Positions 33,850-42,508 of a DNA stretch of 64,000 nucleotides are shown here, piece by piece. Positions within the stretch are counted from its first letter, which is position 1. Each line of letters opens with the position of its first letter. The translations under genes were made by a program, and so were the position numbers. The notes beneath the pieces are model-generated. The model did no database searches. It saw nothing but the letters and a program-made list of their open reading frames with translations, and was not told the DNA's origin. Source of the stretch: Bacillus sp. ISL-34 (GTDB taxonomy: Bacteria; Bacillota; Bacilli; Bacillales; DSM-1321); the NCBI RefSeq assembly GCF_018613325.1, contig NZ_JAGGQJ010000007.1, positions 1 to 64,000 on the forward strand, in the 5' to 3' direction.

Positions 33850-35052
33850 ATGCCTCATCATCTTAATCGGATTGCTGAAGACTTGGTTAAAGCAAAGTTG
33901 AAAAATTATTGGCCGGGTTTTGAACTTGTTGCGTATGCATTATATGATAAGAGCAATGTTTATCTATTCAATCATCCTAAATTAAGTAACAATTCACAAT
34001 GTACATATCATACTTTAAGCTGGGATGTACAGTTTACTGGTGACACAATCATTATGTATGAAGAATATCCCACTGCAATTGTTAATATGGATTACTATGA
34101 GGAATATGAAGATTTGTATTCAATACTGGTTCATAAAATATTTCACGGCTATCAGTATATAAAGGATGAAAAACGGTTTCCTGATGAAATGATGGGAATC
34201 ACATATCCGTTGTCAAAAGAAAATGTGGAATTACGAAATCAGGAACGAACAAATCTTTATCGTGCCTTGTTGGAAAATAACATAATTAAGAAGAAACAAT
34301 ACCTTAATGCTTTCATTGTCCTAAGGGAAAAAAGAGCAGCCATGATTGAAGAGTACCTAACATATGAGAAATTGATTGAAACCATTGAGGGACCTGCGTG
34401 GTATGTCGAATTGAGGGCTTACTCGGAAAAAAGCCCGCTTGGTTACCATTCAGTTTTAAAAAAGTATGCACAACAACTAATAAACAAATATGAATCTACT
34501 TCTAGTATTAGAAGAAGTTGTTATAGTTCCGGTTTGCTTATGTGTTTGTTACTGGAGGAGCTTTCACCAGGCTGGATGGAATGTTTTTTTGATAGAGAAG
34601 ATATATTATATGACCTATTAAAACAGCAGTCCTGTGATTATATGGATTATTCAATAGCTGATGTGCAAATAAGTTCTGAAACAGAGGAAGTCATTAATTT
34701 TGCTATAGAAAAGAGAATTAAAGCATTTAATGAGTTTAATAAACAAGCAGGTATTCATCTATATATTGAAGGGGAAATAACTGCTGTATCCTTTGACCCG
34801 ATGAATATCATCCCATTAGAAGATAGACTGTTACATAAGAGCTTTATAAAAGTAAGAATGAACAATCAAGATTTTCTTATTCAACAACAGGTTATTGACC
34901 ATGTCGATGATGGAGTTCAAAACATAAATAAATTACACCTTATATTAGAGAATAAACCCATTGAAAACATTGATTCGCTTACAATTGATGGTGTTGGAGA
35001 AATAAAGGGAAGATATAAGAAGCAAGAAAATATCTTGCATATACTTATTTAA
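33850..35052 (+). CDS. Zincin-like hypothetical protein with altered HExxH
   Basis: A 400-aa cytosolic protein. At residues 91-104 it has SILVHKIFHGYQYI: two His spaced as in HExxH (His95, His99), but Lys96 replaces the catalytic Glu. The region 160-192 (EEYLTYEKLIETIEGPAWYVELRAYSEKS) has Glu residues that would suit a third gluzincin ligand. The C-terminal 100 residues are beta-rich (LYIEGEITAVSFDP, then LHKSFIKVRMNNQDFLIQQQ) and resemble no family I know. The start at 33850 follows GGAGGGGAG. The frame extends 30 codons upstream without support. It is probably a catalytically dead or non-hydrolytic member of a peptidase family. Confidence 0.65.
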   Translation: MPHHLNRIAEDLVKAKLKNYWPGFELVAYALYDKSNVYLFNHPKLSNNSQCTYHTLSWDVQFTGDTIIMYEEYPTAIVNMDYYEEYEDLYSILVHKIFHGYQYIKDEKRFPDEMMGITYPLSKENVELRNQERTNLYRALLENNIIKKKQYLNAFIVLREKRAAMIEEYLTYEKLIETIEGPAWYVELRAYSEKSPLGYHSVLKKYAQQLINKYESTSSIRRSCYSSGLLMCLLLEELSPGWMECFFDREDILYDLLKQQSCDYMDYSIADVQISSETEEVINFAIEKRIKAFNEFNKQAGIHLYIEGEITAVSFDPMNIIPLEDRLLHKSFIKVRMNNQDFLIQQQVIDHVDDGVQNINKLHLILENKPIENIDSLTIDGVGEIKGRYKKQENILHILI

Positions 35053-35146
35053 AATGAATTTTATCTTAACTTGGGTTTCAATCATCATTCCCGTATTATT
35101 TTTTGCACCAAGAATTTTGGCTGAATTGAATGTTCAGCCCATGAAA

Positions 35147-35194
35147 AAAAAAACATCGAACCTCCCATGACAGGAAGTCCGATGCTTTTTTATT
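35147..35194 (-). terminator. Terminator of tcyP
   Basis: ACATCG (35152-35157) pairs with CGATGC-side arm (35178-35184) around a GGACTTCCTG/CAGGAAGTCC-like inner stem, flanked by A and T runs on both sides. It can serve both directions. Confidence 0.7.
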
Positions 35195-36583
35195 TTACAT
35201 TTCTGCTTCAATTTTCAAAGATGATTCTTCGCTGAATTGTTCTTTATCCAGGTCACCAGTTATTTTACTTGTCAGAATACCGGAAGTCATGCTACCGCTG
35301 ACATTCACAGCTGTTCTTCCCATATCGATCAATGGCTCGACGGAAATCAAAATACCAGCCAAAGCGATTGGCAAGTTCATTGCAGATAATACTAGAATGG
35401 CAGCGAATGTTGCTCCTCCACCTACACCTGCAACCCCGAAAGAGCTAATGGCCACGACGGCAATCAACATGGCTATAAAGGAAGGCGATAGTGGGTCGAT
35501 TCCTACCGTTGGAGCGATCATGACCGCTAACATGGCCGGATAGATGCCGGCACAGCCATTTTGACCGATCGACAAGCCGAAGGATCCGGCAAAGTTGGCA
35601 ATTCCTTCGGACACCCCTAGTTGTTTCTGTGTTTGGATGTTCAATGGAAGTGCTCCTGCACTTGTTCTCGAAGTGAAGGCAAACGATAATACCGGGAAAG
35701 CTTTTCTCAAATATACGATTGGATTCAATCCTGAAATCGTCAGCAATAACAAATGGATGAGGAACATGACAATCAGGGCGACATAAGAGGCACCGACGAA
35801 TTTCCCCAATTTCAGGATGGCATCCAAATCACTCGTAGCTACTGTCTTCGTCATGATCGCCAAGATTCCGTATGGTGTTAAACGAAGGATCAATGTGACT
35901 ACGCGCATGGTGATGCTGTGCAATGTATCTACTATTTTAGCAAAAAATTCAGCTTGTTCAGGCTGCTTCCTTTTGACCCCTAAATAGGCAATCCCAAGAA
36001 ATGCGGCAAAAATCACAACTGAAATGGTTGATGTCGGTCGTGCTCCCGTTAAATCAAGGAACGGATTGGACGGAATCAATTCAAGGATTTGCTGCGGCAT
36101 CGTTTTATCCTGAATCGTACCGTAAGTTTCCGTTATTTCATCCCCGCGGCTTAACTCTGCATCCCCTTGGTCAATTTGAACGGCTTCCAAATTGAACACA
36201 GTTGCCGAGGTGATCCCGACGGCTGCTGCAATCGCAGTCGTTCCAAGCAGGATTCCGATGATCAGGACACTGATCTTTCCGATATTGCTGGTTAGTTTCA
36301 ATCTTGTAAATGCTGATAAGATCGAAATGAAGACAAGCGGCATAACGATCATTTGCAGGAACTTGACATAGCCTGAACCTACAATGTTAAACCAATCGAC
36401 CGATTTAACGATCGCTTCTGACTGAGGTTCATAGAAATACTGCAAAAGAAGTCCGAATACAATCCCTAAACCAAGTCCAGTAAAGACCCTTTTTGTAAAG
36501 GAAACATGCTTCTTATTCATGTAAAATAAAACGCCTAAAAGAACGAGCATTATGGCAAGATTTAAAAACACATAACCAATCAT
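35195..36583 (-). CDS. tcyP: L-cystine:proton/sodium symporter TcyP
   Basis: A 462-aa member of the dicarboxylate/amino acid:cation symporter family in the cystine-specific TcyP branch. Eight TM segments and two re-entrant loops are expected. Conserved stretches are AFTSRTSAGALPLNIQTQKQ (hairpin 1), QNGCAGIYPAMLAVMIAP (TM7) and FGVAGVGGGATFAAILVLSA (hairpin 2). It imports cystine for sulfur supply. The ATG follows AGGAGGAATATAT. In B. subtilis the gene is repressed by CymR, but I could not see a certain CymR site upstream. Confidence 0.92.
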   Translation of the reverse strand: MIGYVFLNLAIMLVLLGVLFYMNKKHVSFTKRVFTGLGLGIVFGLLLQYFYEPQSEAIVKSVDWFNIVGSGYVKFLQMIVMPLVFISILSAFTRLKLTSNIGKISVLIIGILLGTTAIAAAVGITSATVFNLEAVQIDQGDAELSRGDEITETYGTIQDKTMPQQILELIPSNPFLDLTGARPTSTISVVIFAAFLGIAYLGVKRKQPEQAEFFAKIVDTLHSITMRVVTLILRLTPYGILAIMTKTVATSDLDAILKLGKFVGASYVALIVMFLIHLLLLTISGLNPIVYLRKAFPVLSFAFTSRTSAGALPLNIQTQKQLGVSEGIANFAGSFGLSIGQNGCAGIYPAMLAVMIAPTVGIDPLSPSFIAMLIAVVAISSFGVAGVGGGATFAAILVLSAMNLPIALAGILISVEPLIDMGRTAVNVSGSMTSGILTSKITGDLDKEQFSEESSLKIEAEM

Positions 36584-36816
36584 ATATATTCCTCCTAATT
36601 CCGATTAACCAAATGAGAATAATAAATATCTGATGATTATGATACATCATCCGTTGATTTTTTACCAGAAGAAAATAATTTATTTTTGACTTTTGAAGGA
36701 ATTCATGTATTTATCTCTATTCATGGACTGAATAAGAAGTCACAAAAAAGAGATATACATGAACCTTTCTCCACTCTGGGATCTAGGGTTCAGTATACCT
36801 CTTGAAGGTAATATTG

Positions 36817-37956
36817 TTATTTCTTCAAATCAATCACGATATCATCCAATACCAACTCTTTTGGAGCACTACTCGGTTTTGTTGGGAAAGATGACACCTT
36901 TTCTTCACCATCTTCCGTTATGGTTACTTCTCCGTGGTTCTCTGAAGTGAAATTACGTAATGTTACATGTGGTGTCGCAATCAGTTTCGTAGCGTTTGGA
37001 TCGATTTTTTGAAATGTTTTGCTGAAGTTCAAATTATAAGAATCGATACCGCTTCCTCCGTTACCTTGACCAGCATACACATTTCCTAAGTCATCTTTAA
37101 TGGACAACTCCACATAGGCTTCATGCCATTTGTTTTTAACTGAGTCGGACACTTCTTGATGATAATCAACCACAAAGGACATTGGCGAGATCGATAGTTT
37201 TTCGACGGATACTTTTACACCATGTTGATTCACACTTTTATTGATGACCTTCTCGTTACTTTCAATTGCCTTTAGAGAGAAGGCAAAGTCCCAATTTCCT
37301 TTTATCTCTTTATCCATGTCGGTAATACTAATGCTGTTTATATTCCAGTCTATATTTACCTTTTCTACTTTAAGATCTTCTAAGTTACTAACCGTTAATA
37401 AGCCTACATATTTTTTATCAGCTACTTTTGAAATTCCATCCGATCCTCCTTGTGCTTTCATTTCTTTTATATTCGGGCTGGGAACATAGAATGATCCGTC
37501 ACCCAAATCTTCTTCGCTTTCAATAGTATAAGTGATGGTTACCGTTTTTCCGTCATAAATGGCGTCATTTATCGTGAAAGTAAGTCCATTGCTTTCTTCG
37601 GTAAAGCCAATTTCGTTAGAGTAGGCCTTATAATCACTATAAAGACCCTTTCCATTATTCTTGATATCCTCGGAGAGACCTGAGTTTTCATTACTAAAAT
37701 AGCTGAAAATATCTCCCATCGAAGGAATGCTTTTAGCAGAAGCCGTGAACGATAAACCAATCGTTGCGGTGGATAACCCGAATATAATCGAAGCAGCCAG
37801 AACATTCTTTTGCCAACGTTTCATTTTTTTCTTCTTGCTTATTGATTTTTTTAGGGACCTTTTGACTTTAGCTTTTTCTAGTTCGGATACTTCCATTTCC
37901 TTAAATTCAGTTTCGTCTATGTCTATATCATTTAATAATTCATAAATATCCTTCAT
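36817..37956 (-). CDS. DUF4179 protein, probable anti-sigma factor
   Basis: A 379-aa single-TM protein. Residues 1-45 are cytosolic and end in a very basic patch (KRSLKKSISKKKKMKRWQ). A TM helix spans about 49-70, and the rest is an extracytoplasmic beta-rich DUF4179 domain with FTINDAIYDGKTVTITYTIE near 127-146. The start overlaps the stop of the ECF sigma gene by 4 nt (ATGA), so the proteins are co-translated. Together with topology this makes it the probable membrane regulator of that sigma factor. Confidence 0.8.
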   Translation of the reverse strand: MKDIYELLNDIDIDETEFKEMEVSELEKAKVKRSLKKSISKKKKMKRWQKNVLAASIIFGLSTATIGLSFTASAKSIPSMGDIFSYFSNENSGLSEDIKNNGKGLYSDYKAYSNEIGFTEESNGLTFTINDAIYDGKTVTITYTIESEEDLGDGSFYVPSPNIKEMKAQGGSDGISKVADKKYVGLLTVSNLEDLKVEKVNIDWNINSISITDMDKEIKGNWDFAFSLKAIESNEKVINKSVNQHGVKVSVEKLSISPMSFVVDYHQEVSDSVKNKWHEAYVELSIKDDLGNVYAGQGNGGSGIDSYNLNFSKTFQKIDPNATKLIATPHVTLRNFTSENHGEVTITEDGEEKVSSFPTKPSSAPKELVLDDIVIDLKK

Positions 37957-38519
37957 ACGACACTGCCTCCTAACTTAAGATTCGTAGCTTTTTGACTTAG
38001 CTTCTTTTTTCCCCTATAAATTCGATTATCTATTGATGCTTTGGTCAACCCAAGTTTTATCGAAATATCCTCATTTTTTATACCAAGAAAGTACTTCATG
38101 ATAAAAATATCCCGATCTACAGGCTCTAAAAGGTCAATTAACTGAAGTAGTTCTTTTCTGTCCTCCAGTATAATTAGTTCGTCTTCTGCAGATTTTTCTG
38201 TATCTACTTCTGTGTAACCTGATGTAAGCTCCATTTTCTTCATGGCTTTTCGGTAATAATCAATCGCTTTAAACTTAGCGATCGCACAAATCCATTTTCT
38301 GAAATCTGATGTATCCCCATGGAACTTTTTTGAATTGTTCCAGATTGAAAGAAAGATATCATTGATGCATTCTTCCATGACACCGTCGTTCCTAAGAGGA
38401 GAGAGAACCTTATATGTAACCCCCTTGATTAGTGGCAAATAGGTATCCACTATAAATTCCAATGCGTCTTCTTCTTGGCGTTGCAACCGCTCGATAAAAT
38501 TTATATCAGTAGACTTCAT
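37953..38519 (-). CDS. ECF-type sigma factor
   Basis: A 188-aa RNA polymerase sigma factor of the extracytoplasmic-function type. Region 2 (about 10-90) includes DIFLSIWNNSKKFHGDTSDFRKW and IAKFKAIDYYRK. Region 4 (about 118-175) includes LLQLIDLLEPVDRDIFIMKYF and GLTKASIDNRIYRGKKKL. Its partner is the DUF4179 protein encoded just downstream. The ATG follows AAGGGGAATCATGTC. A 16-bp perfect palindrome lies 23 nt upstream. The signal is unknown. Confidence 0.88.
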   Translation of the reverse strand: MKSTDINFIERLQRQEEDALEFIVDTYLPLIKGVTYKVLSPLRNDGVMEECINDIFLSIWNNSKKFHGDTSDFRKWICAIAKFKAIDYYRKAMKKMELTSGYTEVDTEKSAEDELIILEDRKELLQLIDLLEPVDRDIFIMKYFLGIKNEDISIKLGLTKASIDNRIYRGKKKLSQKATNLKLGGSVV

Positions 38520-38541
38520 GACATGATTCCCCTTGTTTTTT

Positions 38542-38557
38542 TGTAAAAGCTTTTACA
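38542..38557. promoter_or_regulatory. Perfect 16-bp palindrome upstream of the sigma gene
   Basis: TGTAAAAGCTTTTACA is fully self-complementary and lies in the leader of the sigma gene. TGTAAAAAG recurs at 38572. It resembles a dimeric repressor operator. The centre AGCT differs from the CG of a CcpA cre. Confidence 0.5.
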
Positions 38558-38579
38558 CTTAATACAACGTGTGTAAAAA

Positions 38580-38880
38580 GATTTATTCTCAACTAATTTT
38601 GGGTTTTTATAGAAATTAGTGGGTATGATGGTTCCATTCGCACTTGGAATGATACGGTATTGAGGGTATCAAATTTTATCAGTATGCGACAGTGTTATCC
38701 ATATAAACGGTTTGTTGGCAAAAATCGAACGATTAAAAATAGATTCCTTAACAAAAACACTTGATTGCTGCTAAAGACTGTTGAATGAAGAAATATTCAT
38801 CAGGAAGGATAAGCCCTTGGTTTTCTTGAATGATATATCAGGCGGTATATGCTTAGCGTTTTTTTTGAAAGGGTGAAGGA
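38580..38880. other. Intergenic region upstream of the GNAT gene
   Basis: AT-rich sequence of about 300 bp with no defensible gene or hairpin. The end carries the ribosome binding site AAAGGGTGAAGGA for the GNAT gene. Confidence 0.4.
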
Positions 38881-39391
38881 ATGATGGATATATATTGACA
38901 GGCTTAATGAACAGGATGCACAAGCGTTATTTGCATTTGAATGCAATAATAGAAGGTTTTTCGAGCAAACGGTCCCAGGCCGGGGAGATGATTATTATAG
39001 CTTTGGAACGTTTGAGATCAGGCATAAGGAATTATTAAAAGAACAAGAAGATGCTATCTCCTCTTTTTATTTGATTAAGGATGGTTCAGGCATTTTCGTC
39101 GGCAGGATCAATCTTGTGGATATTGACCCCATTAATGGTACGGCTTCTGTCGGCTATAGAATCGGTGAAGCGTTTACGCAAAAAGGGATTGCGAATGAAG
39201 CTTTAAGGCTTTTGGTGACTCTGGCGCCGGAATTGAATGTGACTCAAATACATGCCAAAACGACAATCGACAATATTGCCTCCCAAAAGGTATTGGTGAA
39301 AAACGGTTTTGAACGGATTTCGATTAATGAGGAAAATAGTGCGGATACGGGTCAAAAGCTAATATTCTACCATTATAGTAAGAACTTATAA
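38881..39391 (+). pseudogene. GNAT acetyltransferase, frameshifted at codon 5
   Basis: The ATG at 38881 has a good binding site, but its frame ends at TGA (38896-38898) after five codons. The next frame, open from 38885, encodes a full GNAT domain: RLNEQDAQALFAFECNNRRF, then FLIKDGSGIFVGRINLVDI (motif region), GYRIGEAFTQKGIANEALRL (acetyl-CoA binding) and FYHYSKNL at the end. No usable start precedes it. The break falls in the TATATAT run at 38889-38895. A 2-bp gain would restore one frame. Phase variation or decay are both possible. Confidence 0.7.
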
Positions 39392-39522
39392 ATCCATTTT
39401 CTTCTATTAATATACCGCATAAATTGCAAAGGATGTAAGAGATATAGCAATGAAGAAATAATCGCGAGATAGTTTCCCGACAAAAGAGTTCATTTACTTA
39501 AACGGAAAAAGGAGAATGTAAT

Positions 39523-39993
39523 ATGATAGAAGGTTTATATGAAGCCCATTTACCCGTCAAGGACCTGGCCATCTCAATGGATTTTTATAAGAAAATAGGC
39601 TTGAAACTAGCTTGGAGGGATGAAGATACGGCCTTCTTTTGGATGGAGGAAAACAAAAGCTGGGTAGGCTTGTGGGAAGGGAAGGAATATCAAACTACAT
39701 ACCACCCTTCACTAAGGCATATCGCATTTCGGGTAACTTATGATAATATGAAAAATGCATTAACTTGGCTCCAATCTCTAAAAATTGAAGTCGTCCCTTT
39801 TGGAAAAAGGACAACGATTGAACCTTTTGTGCGTCCGAACCAAGGAAACGCTTCCGTCTATTTCAATGATCCTGATGGCAATAGTCTGGAACTTATGTGT
39901 TCGGTAAAAGTCCCTGATGCATATAAGCATATGAACGAAAAACTTTCACTTGAAGAATGGGAAGAACTATTAACTCAATACGGAAAGGCTTAG
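39523..39993 (+). CDS. VOC-family (glyoxalase-like) protein
   Basis: A 156-aa protein of the vicinal-oxygen-chelate superfamily. It has two beta-alpha-beta-beta-beta modules. Likely metal ligands are His9 (YEAHLPVKDL), the His in RHIAFRV (about 66) and the Glu in DGNSLELMC (about 127). It may be a glyoxalase, a dioxygenase or a resistance protein; sequence alone does not decide. The ATG follows AAAGGAGAATGTA. It ends 7 nt before the sensor kinase gene and may share its transcript. Confidence 0.8.
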   Translation: MIEGLYEAHLPVKDLAISMDFYKKIGLKLAWRDEDTAFFWMEENKSWVGLWEGKEYQTTYHPSLRHIAFRVTYDNMKNALTWLQSLKIEVVPFGKRTTIEPFVRPNQGNASVYFNDPDGNSLELMCSVKVPDAYKHMNEKLSLEEWEELLTQYGKA

Positions 39994-40000
39994 AGCATAA

Positions 40001-41611
40001 ATGCGGATGTTTAAAATTAGAGTGAACTTATTAACTCAAATAACATTACTTATCATATTCGTTGTTTTTATCAGTACCTTGCTTGTGAGCATTCTATTCT
40101 CTACACTGCTCGAAGACATCGTCGAAAAAAATATGGGAAAGCAAGCAATGACGGTGGCAAAATTAGCGGCTCAAAATCCAACCATCATCCAGGGTTTTAA
40201 CGATGATCAGCCATCAGAGGTGATTCAACCCGCATCAGAAATGATTCGTAAAACAACGGGTGCCGATTATGTAACCATTGCGAACGATAAAGGACTTCGC
40301 TACTCTCATCCTAATCCAGACTATATTGGGAAGCCTACGGCTACTAGTAATGATGCAGTACTCAATGAACACAAATCAATTATTTATGAAGGAAATGGGA
40401 TATCGGGTCCAGCGATTAAAGCTAAGGCGCCCATCTGGAATGATAAAGGCGAAGTTATCGGTGTTTCATCTGTAGGGTTTTTGGTAGAGAATGTGCAAGA
40501 TCAACTATCCAATTATAAAATGAAGATCATTCATTTGTCACTTATCCCAATCGGTGTAGGAATCGTATGGGCAATATTTATAGCACGACGCTTAAAAAAG
40601 CTTATTTTAGGTTTGGAGCCGGAGGAAATTTCTTTTCTTTTTCAAGAAAGGGAAGCGACACTTGATGCCATCCGATATGCTACCATTACGATCAATATAG
40701 AAAAACAGGTTACTTCCATGAATAAAAGAGCACGTGAATTGTTTCATGATCATCAGCTTATGGTGGGAAAGCGGGTTGTGAATGAGCATTTAGTACAACT
40801 TATCAAAATGGTAATCAGCACAAAGGAGGGGCAGTTCAATCGTAAGTTACTTTTAGGCCAACAGCTATACATTTTGGATTTATCCCCAATTCTAAATCAT
40901 AATGACGTCAGGGGCATCGTTTTAACAATAAGAACAGTATCCGAAATTGAACAATTAACAGATGAATTTTCAGAAATCAAGGCCTTTTCAGAAAATATGC
41001 GGGCACAAAACCATGAGTTTTTAAATAAATTAAATACCATTTATGGATTACTTAGTTTAAAACAATATGATAGGGCATTGAATATCATCTCTTCTGAAGT
41101 GAGGGAGAGGCAAGATATCATTTCGTTTCTTATGTCATCTGTTAAAGATCCGTTAATCGCCGCCTGTTTACTTGGAAAGATAAACCGTTCAAAAGAATTG
41201 CAGGTTATATTAGAAATAGAACAGGAAAGCAATTTAAACAGTTCATTAAAGCCTGAGGATTCCCATCACTTGGTTTCCGTTATTGGTAATGTCATCGATA
41301 ATGCGATGGAGGCAGCACGGCATAAAAACAAAAATGAGGGAAAGGTCAAAGTTTCGTTTACGGATTTAGGAAACGAAATTATATTTGATATCGAGGATAA
41401 CGGTCCAGGTATCCCTCATGCAATGGAAGATATTATTTTTATAGATGGTTATACGACTAAAAATGGGGATAATCATGGGATCGGCTTGGCCATTGTAAAA
41501 AACTCCATTGGTCTTTTAGGTGGTGAAATTTATATTGATCACAGTTATTTGGGCGGAGCAAGATTTACTATCGTCTTCCCGAAGGATTTAAAAGCTGAAA
41601 AGGAGGCGTAA
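40001..41611 (+). CDS. CitA/DcuS-type sensor histidine kinase (module 1)
   Basis: A 536-aa membrane kinase that senses di- or tricarboxylates outside the cell. TM1 (about 12-37) and TM2 (about 176-196) flank a sensor domain (40-175) with the RYSHP motif (100-104) typical of carboxylate-binding CitA-family sensors. A PAS-like linker follows (about 210-325). The phospho-acceptor is His338 in MRAQNHEFLNKLNTIYGLL. The ATP site has IDNAMEAARHK, DNGPGIP and GIGLAIVKN. It pairs with the regulator 3 nt downstream and probably controls the CitMHS transporter after it. Confidence 0.9.
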   Translation: MRMFKIRVNLLTQITLLIIFVVFISTLLVSILFSTLLEDIVEKNMGKQAMTVAKLAAQNPTIIQGFNDDQPSEVIQPASEMIRKTTGADYVTIANDKGLRYSHPNPDYIGKPTATSNDAVLNEHKSIIYEGNGISGPAIKAKAPIWNDKGEVIGVSSVGFLVENVQDQLSNYKMKIIHLSLIPIGVGIVWAIFIARRLKKLILGLEPEEISFLFQEREATLDAIRYATITINIEKQVTSMNKRARELFHDHQLMVGKRVVNEHLVQLIKMVISTKEGQFNRKLLLGQQLYILDLSPILNHNDVRGIVLTIRTVSEIEQLTDEFSEIKAFSENMRAQNHEFLNKLNTIYGLLSLKQYDRALNIISSEVRERQDIISFLMSSVKDPLIAACLLGKINRSKELQVILEIEQESNLNSSLKPEDSHHLVSVIGNVIDNAMEAARHKNKNEGKVKVSFTDLGNEIIFDIEDNGPGIPHAMEDIIFIDGYTTKNGDNHGIGLAIVKNSIGLLGGEIYIDHSYLGGARFTIVFPKDLKAEKEA

Positions 41612-41613
41612 GA

Positions 41614-42318
41614 ATGTCCAAAGGACCGATTACAGTCGTCATTGTTGAAGATGACGAGAATGCAGTGAATATATATAAACACTTTACGAATCAACTAGAT
41701 CAATTTACTGTCATTGCTACAGCCAGCACTGGCAAGCAAGCATTAAATATATTACATGCCGCACAGCCGGACCTGATTTTATTGGATATCTTTTTACCGG
41801 ATATGAATGGAATTGACCTTCTTCGGGAAATTAGAAGGGAATACCGGGGGATTGATGTAATTCTGATCACAGCCGCGAATGATACCGAAACAGTCAGTGA
41901 AGCGATTAGGGGTGGGGCTTTTGGTTACCTAATAAAACCCATCATTATCGATAAGCTTTTAGCGACGCTCAACCAATACGACCTGACTAGACAGCAGCTG
42001 CATAATAACAACTTAGTAAATCAAGATAATGTGGATACTCTTTTTCGGACCATAAGTAACCCAATTAAAGCAAATGATGTCCACTTAAATCCTCTTCCCA
42101 AGGGAATTGACAAACATACCTTGAAAATGGTCAGAAGTAAGATTCAAAACGTCAATGGCAGTTTAAGCGCTGATGAACTTGGTCAACTCGTTGGAATTAG
42201 CTATTCGACCATGCGCAGATATCTGGAGTATTTAGTTTCCTGTAATGAAATGGAAGTCGAGGTTTTGTATGGCAGTGTAGGTAGGCCTGAAAGAAAATAC
42301 AAAATAAAACAACTATAA
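41614..42318 (+). CDS. CitB-family response regulator (module 1)
   Basis: A 234-aa regulator. The receiver domain (about 6-122) has Asp58 in LILLDIFLPDMNG. The C-terminal DNA-binding domain (about 175-230) reads LSADELGQLVGISYSTMRRY, then LEYLVSCNEMEVEVLYGSVG, the CitB/DctR/MalR type. It begins 3 nt after the kinase, behind AAAAGGAGGCGTAAGA. It likely activates the CitMHS transporter gene downstream, as CitT does for citM in B. subtilis. Confidence 0.9.
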   Translation: MSKGPITVVIVEDDENAVNIYKHFTNQLDQFTVIATASTGKQALNILHAAQPDLILLDIFLPDMNGIDLLREIRREYRGIDVILITAANDTETVSEAIRGGAFGYLIKPIIIDKLLATLNQYDLTRQQLHNNNLVNQDNVDTLFRTISNPIKANDVHLNPLPKGIDKHTLKMVRSKIQNVNGSLSADELGQLVGISYSTMRRYLEYLVSCNEMEVEVLYGSVGRPERKYKIKQL

Positions 42319-42320
42319 AT

Positions 42321-42359
42321 CCCTGTTGATGAAATTTGCTTTCATCAACAGGGGTTTTT
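42321..42359 (+). terminator. Terminator after regulator 1
   Basis: CCCTGTTGATGAAA (42321-42334), loop TTTGC, TTTCATCAACAGGG (42340-42353), then a T run. Confidence 0.9.
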
Positions 42360-42460
42360 CTTTTTCAGGCGTGAAAAAAATGAATAAAACTCCATTTATA
42401 AAAAAAACTCTTATTACTTTCTTTATATGTGAATAAGGTTTATTGGATGATAGTCTCTAA

Positions 42461-42474
42461 AGAAAGCGCTGTCA
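42461..42474 (+). promoter_or_regulatory. CcpA cre-like site before transporter 1
   Basis: AGAAAGCGCTGTCA fits the cre consensus TGWAANCGNTNWCA at 13 of 14 positions. It lies 35 nt before the transporter start and implies carbon catabolite repression. Confidence 0.65.
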
Positions 42475-42508
42475 AATAAGATGGTGGAAAACAGAAGGGA
42501 GCTAGAAG

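Noticed and set aside
38542..38557. CcpA cre site before the sigma gene
   Set aside because: The palindrome TGTAAAAGCTTTTACA has AGCT at its centre where cre has CG.
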